Assembly: GCA_003153475.1 (NCBI GenBank)
Contig: PLYT01000011.1
Coordinates: 1-35,698, forward strand
Length of the DNA: 35,698 bases
Source: Betaproteobacteria bacterium
GTDB taxonomy: Bacteria > Pseudomonadota > Gammaproteobacteria > Burkholderiales > Casimicrobiaceae
Direction: 5' to 3'
The notes beneath the pieces were generated by a model. It searched no databases, was not told the origin of the DNA, and saw nothing but the letters and a program-made list of their open reading frames with translations. Each line of letters starts with the position of its first letter. Position 1 is the first letter of the stretch. The position numbers and the translations under genes are program-made. Below are positions 33,879 through 35,698 of this stretch, one piece after another.

Positions 33879-35698
33879 ATGGTGCAAGAGCTGACGGGCG
33901 AGCAACCGGTCTTCCTGTCGACGCTGCCAGCCGAACGCCGCGAGCGTCGGATCGCGCTCAAGCTCGTGGCGGCGTCGGCCGTGATCTTTGCCGCGGTGGC
34001 ACCTTTCGCGAAGGTCCAACTCTCGCCCGTTTGGGCGTTCATTCCCGCCTACGAGTCCGCGCTCGCGGTCACCGATCTGATGACCGCCGTTCTGCTGTTC
34101 GGTCAGTTCGGCTTCCTGAGATCGCAGGCGCTGCTGGTGCTGGCTGGCGGCTATCTTTTCACGACCTTCATCACCGTCGCGCACGGGCTGACGTTCCCCG
34201 GCCTTTTTTCGCCGGAAGGACTGCTGGGCGCCGGACCGCAGACCACGGCGTGGCTGTACATGGCCTGGCACGGGGTATTTCCGTTGTGCGTGATGGCCTA
34301 TGCGTGGCTCAACGGACGCCAGCGCCGGCCCATCGACTCATCGAACGTCCGCATCGCGATGTTCGTCGCCGTTGCGGGCGCTTTCGTCGCGGTGTGCGGG
34401 TTTGCCTACCTCGCGACGAGCGGCCAGCAATCGCTGCCGGCGATCATGCAGGGCAACCACTACACGCCGGCGATGGTCGGCGTCGTCTCGAGTGTCTGGG
34501 CATTGAGCCTTGTCGCGCTGGGCGCGCTATGGCGCCGGCGTCCGCACACCGTACTCGATCTGTGGGTGATGGTGGTGATGTGCGCATGGATCTTCGACAT
34601 CGGGCTGTCCGCCGTTCTCAATGCCGGGCGATTCGACCTCGGCTTTTACGCCGGGCGGATTTACGGACTGATGGCGTCGAGCCTGGTACTTCTGATGTTG
34701 CTGCTCGAGAACGGCGCCCTCTACGGCCGGCTTGTCGAAGCGCATGACAAGCACGCCAGGCGGTTGAGCATCCTCCACGCCATCGACCATGCCGTTGCGG
34801 CAGAGGAGTCGCCCGAGGTCATCGCGGGCGCGGCGATCCAGCCGTTGCGCGAGGTTCTCGGTGTCGCGCGCGCGGTGGTGAACATCTTTGACTTAGCCGC
34901 CGGCGAAGCCGAGTGGCTGGCGGCGGCGGGGCGCCGTCGCGTCCACGTCGGAGCGGGTGTTCGCTTTTCGATGCAGATGATGGGGGACGTGGAGGCGTTG
35001 AAGCGCGGCGAGGCGCAGTTGGTCGACACGCACGCGCTGCCACCAGGCCCGGAGGTCGACGCGCTGCTCGCTTCGGGAGTGCATCTGTACATGGTGATGC
35101 CGATGATCGCCGGCGGCGAGCTGATCGGCGCGATCAGCTTCGGTGGGGAAGCCGGGGCGTTCCCCGCCGAACAAATGAGCATCGCTCGCGAGGTGGCGAC
35201 GCTACTCGCGATCGCCGTGGCGCAAGCACGGCTATACGATCGCGTGCGGCGCCACGCTGAGGAGCTCGAGCTCCGAGTCGGCGAGCGTACGACGGAGCTG
35301 CTGGCGGCGAACAAGGAGCTCGACGCGTTTTCCTATTCGGTGTCGCACGACCTGCGCGCGCCGTTGCGCGCCGTGGACGGCTATGCGCGAATGCTCGAGG
35401 AGGACTATGCCGACAAGCTCGATGCCGAGGGTAATCGGCTGCTGGGCGTCGTTCGCGCGAGCAGCCAGCAGATGGGGCGCCTGATCGACGATCTGCTGGC
35501 CTTCTCGCGTCTGGGCCGCGAGCAACTGCGGACGAGGCCGCTGCAGCTGAACGACCTCGTCAGGGAGATTATCGACGAGGCGCAATCCGACCGCGCCGGT
35601 CGCCAAATCGACTTCGTCGTCGGCGACCTTGGCAGCGTCGACGCCGATCCGGCGCTTCTGAAGCAGGCGTTGGCCAATCTGCTGAGCAACGCGATCAA
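33879..35698 (+). CDS. MASE4-GAF-histidine kinase, 3' end outside window
   Basis: An open frame of 606 codons that reaches the right edge without a stop. Residues about 15-285 are a membrane sensor of the MASE4 type (FLSTLPAERRERRIALKLVA, about eight hydrophobic helices, AYESALAVTDLMTAVLLFGQ). Residues about 295-450 are a GAF domain, followed by a short coiled coil (about 450-480). The HisKA domain has the phosphoacceptor His490 in FSYSVSHDLRAPLRAV and is of the phytochrome-kinase type. The ATPase domain begins (VDADPALLKQALANLLSNAI, N-box) and is cut off. The start ATG lies 22 bases after the GGDEF/EAL gene, so the three signalling genes form one operon. The ligand sensed by MASE4 is unknown. 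The kinase could phosphorylate the Rcp1-type regulator, the receiver of the GGDEF/EAL protein, or both. Confidence 0.9.
   Translation, partial: MVQELTGEQPVFLSTLPAERRERRIALKLVAASAVIFAAVAPFAKVQLSPVWAFIPAYESALAVTDLMTAVLLFGQFGFLRSQALLVLAGGYLFTTFITVAHGLTFPGLFSPEGLLGAGPQTTAWLYMAWHGVFPLCVMAYAWLNGRQRRPIDSSNVRIAMFVAVAGAFVAVCGFAYLATSGQQSLPAIMQGNHYTPAMVGVVSSVWALSLVALGALWRRRPHTVLDLWVMVVMCAWIFDIGLSAVLNAGRFDLGFYAGRIYGLMASSLVLLMLLLENGALYGRLVEAHDKHARRLSILHAIDHAVAAEESPEVIAGAAIQPLREVLGVARAVVNIFDLAAGEAEWLAAAGRRRVHVGAGVRFSMQMMGDVEALKRGEAQLVDTHALPPGPEVDALLASGVHLYMVMPMIAGGELIGAISFGGEAGAFPAEQMSIAREVATLLAIAVAQARLYDRVRRHAEELELRVGERTTELLAANKELDAFSYSVSHDLRAPLRAVDGYARMLEEDYADKLDAEGNRLLGVVRASSQQMGRLIDDLLAFSRLGREQLRTRPLQLNDLVREIIDEAQSDRAGRQIDFVVGDLGSVDADPALLKQALANLLSNAI

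Overview
The window is GC-rich DNA with tightly packed genes, GTG and TTG starts as well as ATG, and protein families typical of Proteobacteria. The family mix (PotABC-like polyol transporter with a mannitol-type dehydrogenase, a LigD/Ku pair, MASE4 sensor kinase, LOV-like GGDEF/EAL protein, MHS transporter) suggests a betaproteobacterium, probably Burkholderiales. This placement is an inference from gene content; no rRNA or tRNA gene is present to confirm it.

Layout. 1-1050 is the 3' part of a groEL gene. 1240-2851 is a two-gene DrrAB-type ABC exporter. 2885-4908 holds a divergent pair: a DHH-family phosphoesterase (minus) and a ribose-phosphate pyrophosphokinase (plus). 4931-15382 is one long minus-strand gene string, read from right to left: PEP synthase, ABC ATPase, two ABC permeases, mannitol-type dehydrogenase, PfkB sugar kinase, and an 881-residue APH / P-loop kinase / APH fusion. 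Most junctions are 4-base stop/start overlaps or gaps of a few bases. 15383-15780 is the divergent promoter region, with an imperfect FNR/ANR-like site on the ppsA side. 15781-16368 is a nitroreductase. 16603-17946 is an MHS-family transporter gene broken by a nonsense codon. 18088-21434 holds a methyltransferase and glycogen phosphorylase (minus). 21638-22759 is an MBL-fold hydrolase gene broken by two frameshifts. 22862-24262 holds a DUF4242-cyclase fusion and an OsmC-like protein (minus). 24470-25036 is a SYLF-domain secreted protein.

25073-31038 is centred on bacterial non-homologous end joining: DUF72 and LigD on the minus strand, then Ku, a MerR-like/TPR protein and an SGNH hydrolase on the plus strand. 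31293 to the end is a signalling cluster: a small Rcp1-type response regulator, a receiver-LOV-like-GGDEF-EAL protein whose LOV-like domain lacks the photoactive cysteine, and a MASE4-GAF-histidine kinase that runs off the right edge.

How the genes fit together. The left half (chaperonin, PRPP synthase, kinase fusion, PEP synthase, nitroreductase, glycogen phosphorylase, MBL hydrolase) resembles the stress and low-oxygen gene islands of Burkholderiales. It would route polyols or stored glycogen and gluconeogenic carbon through a few phosphoryl-transfer steps. The right half covers double-strand-break repair and c-di-GMP/two-component signalling. The most unusual items are the tripartite kinase fusion, the translational coupling of ppsA to a polyol transporter with no binding protein nearby, the cysteine-less LOV-like domain, and the DUF4242-cyclase fusion with an Asn-to-Gln change in its active site.
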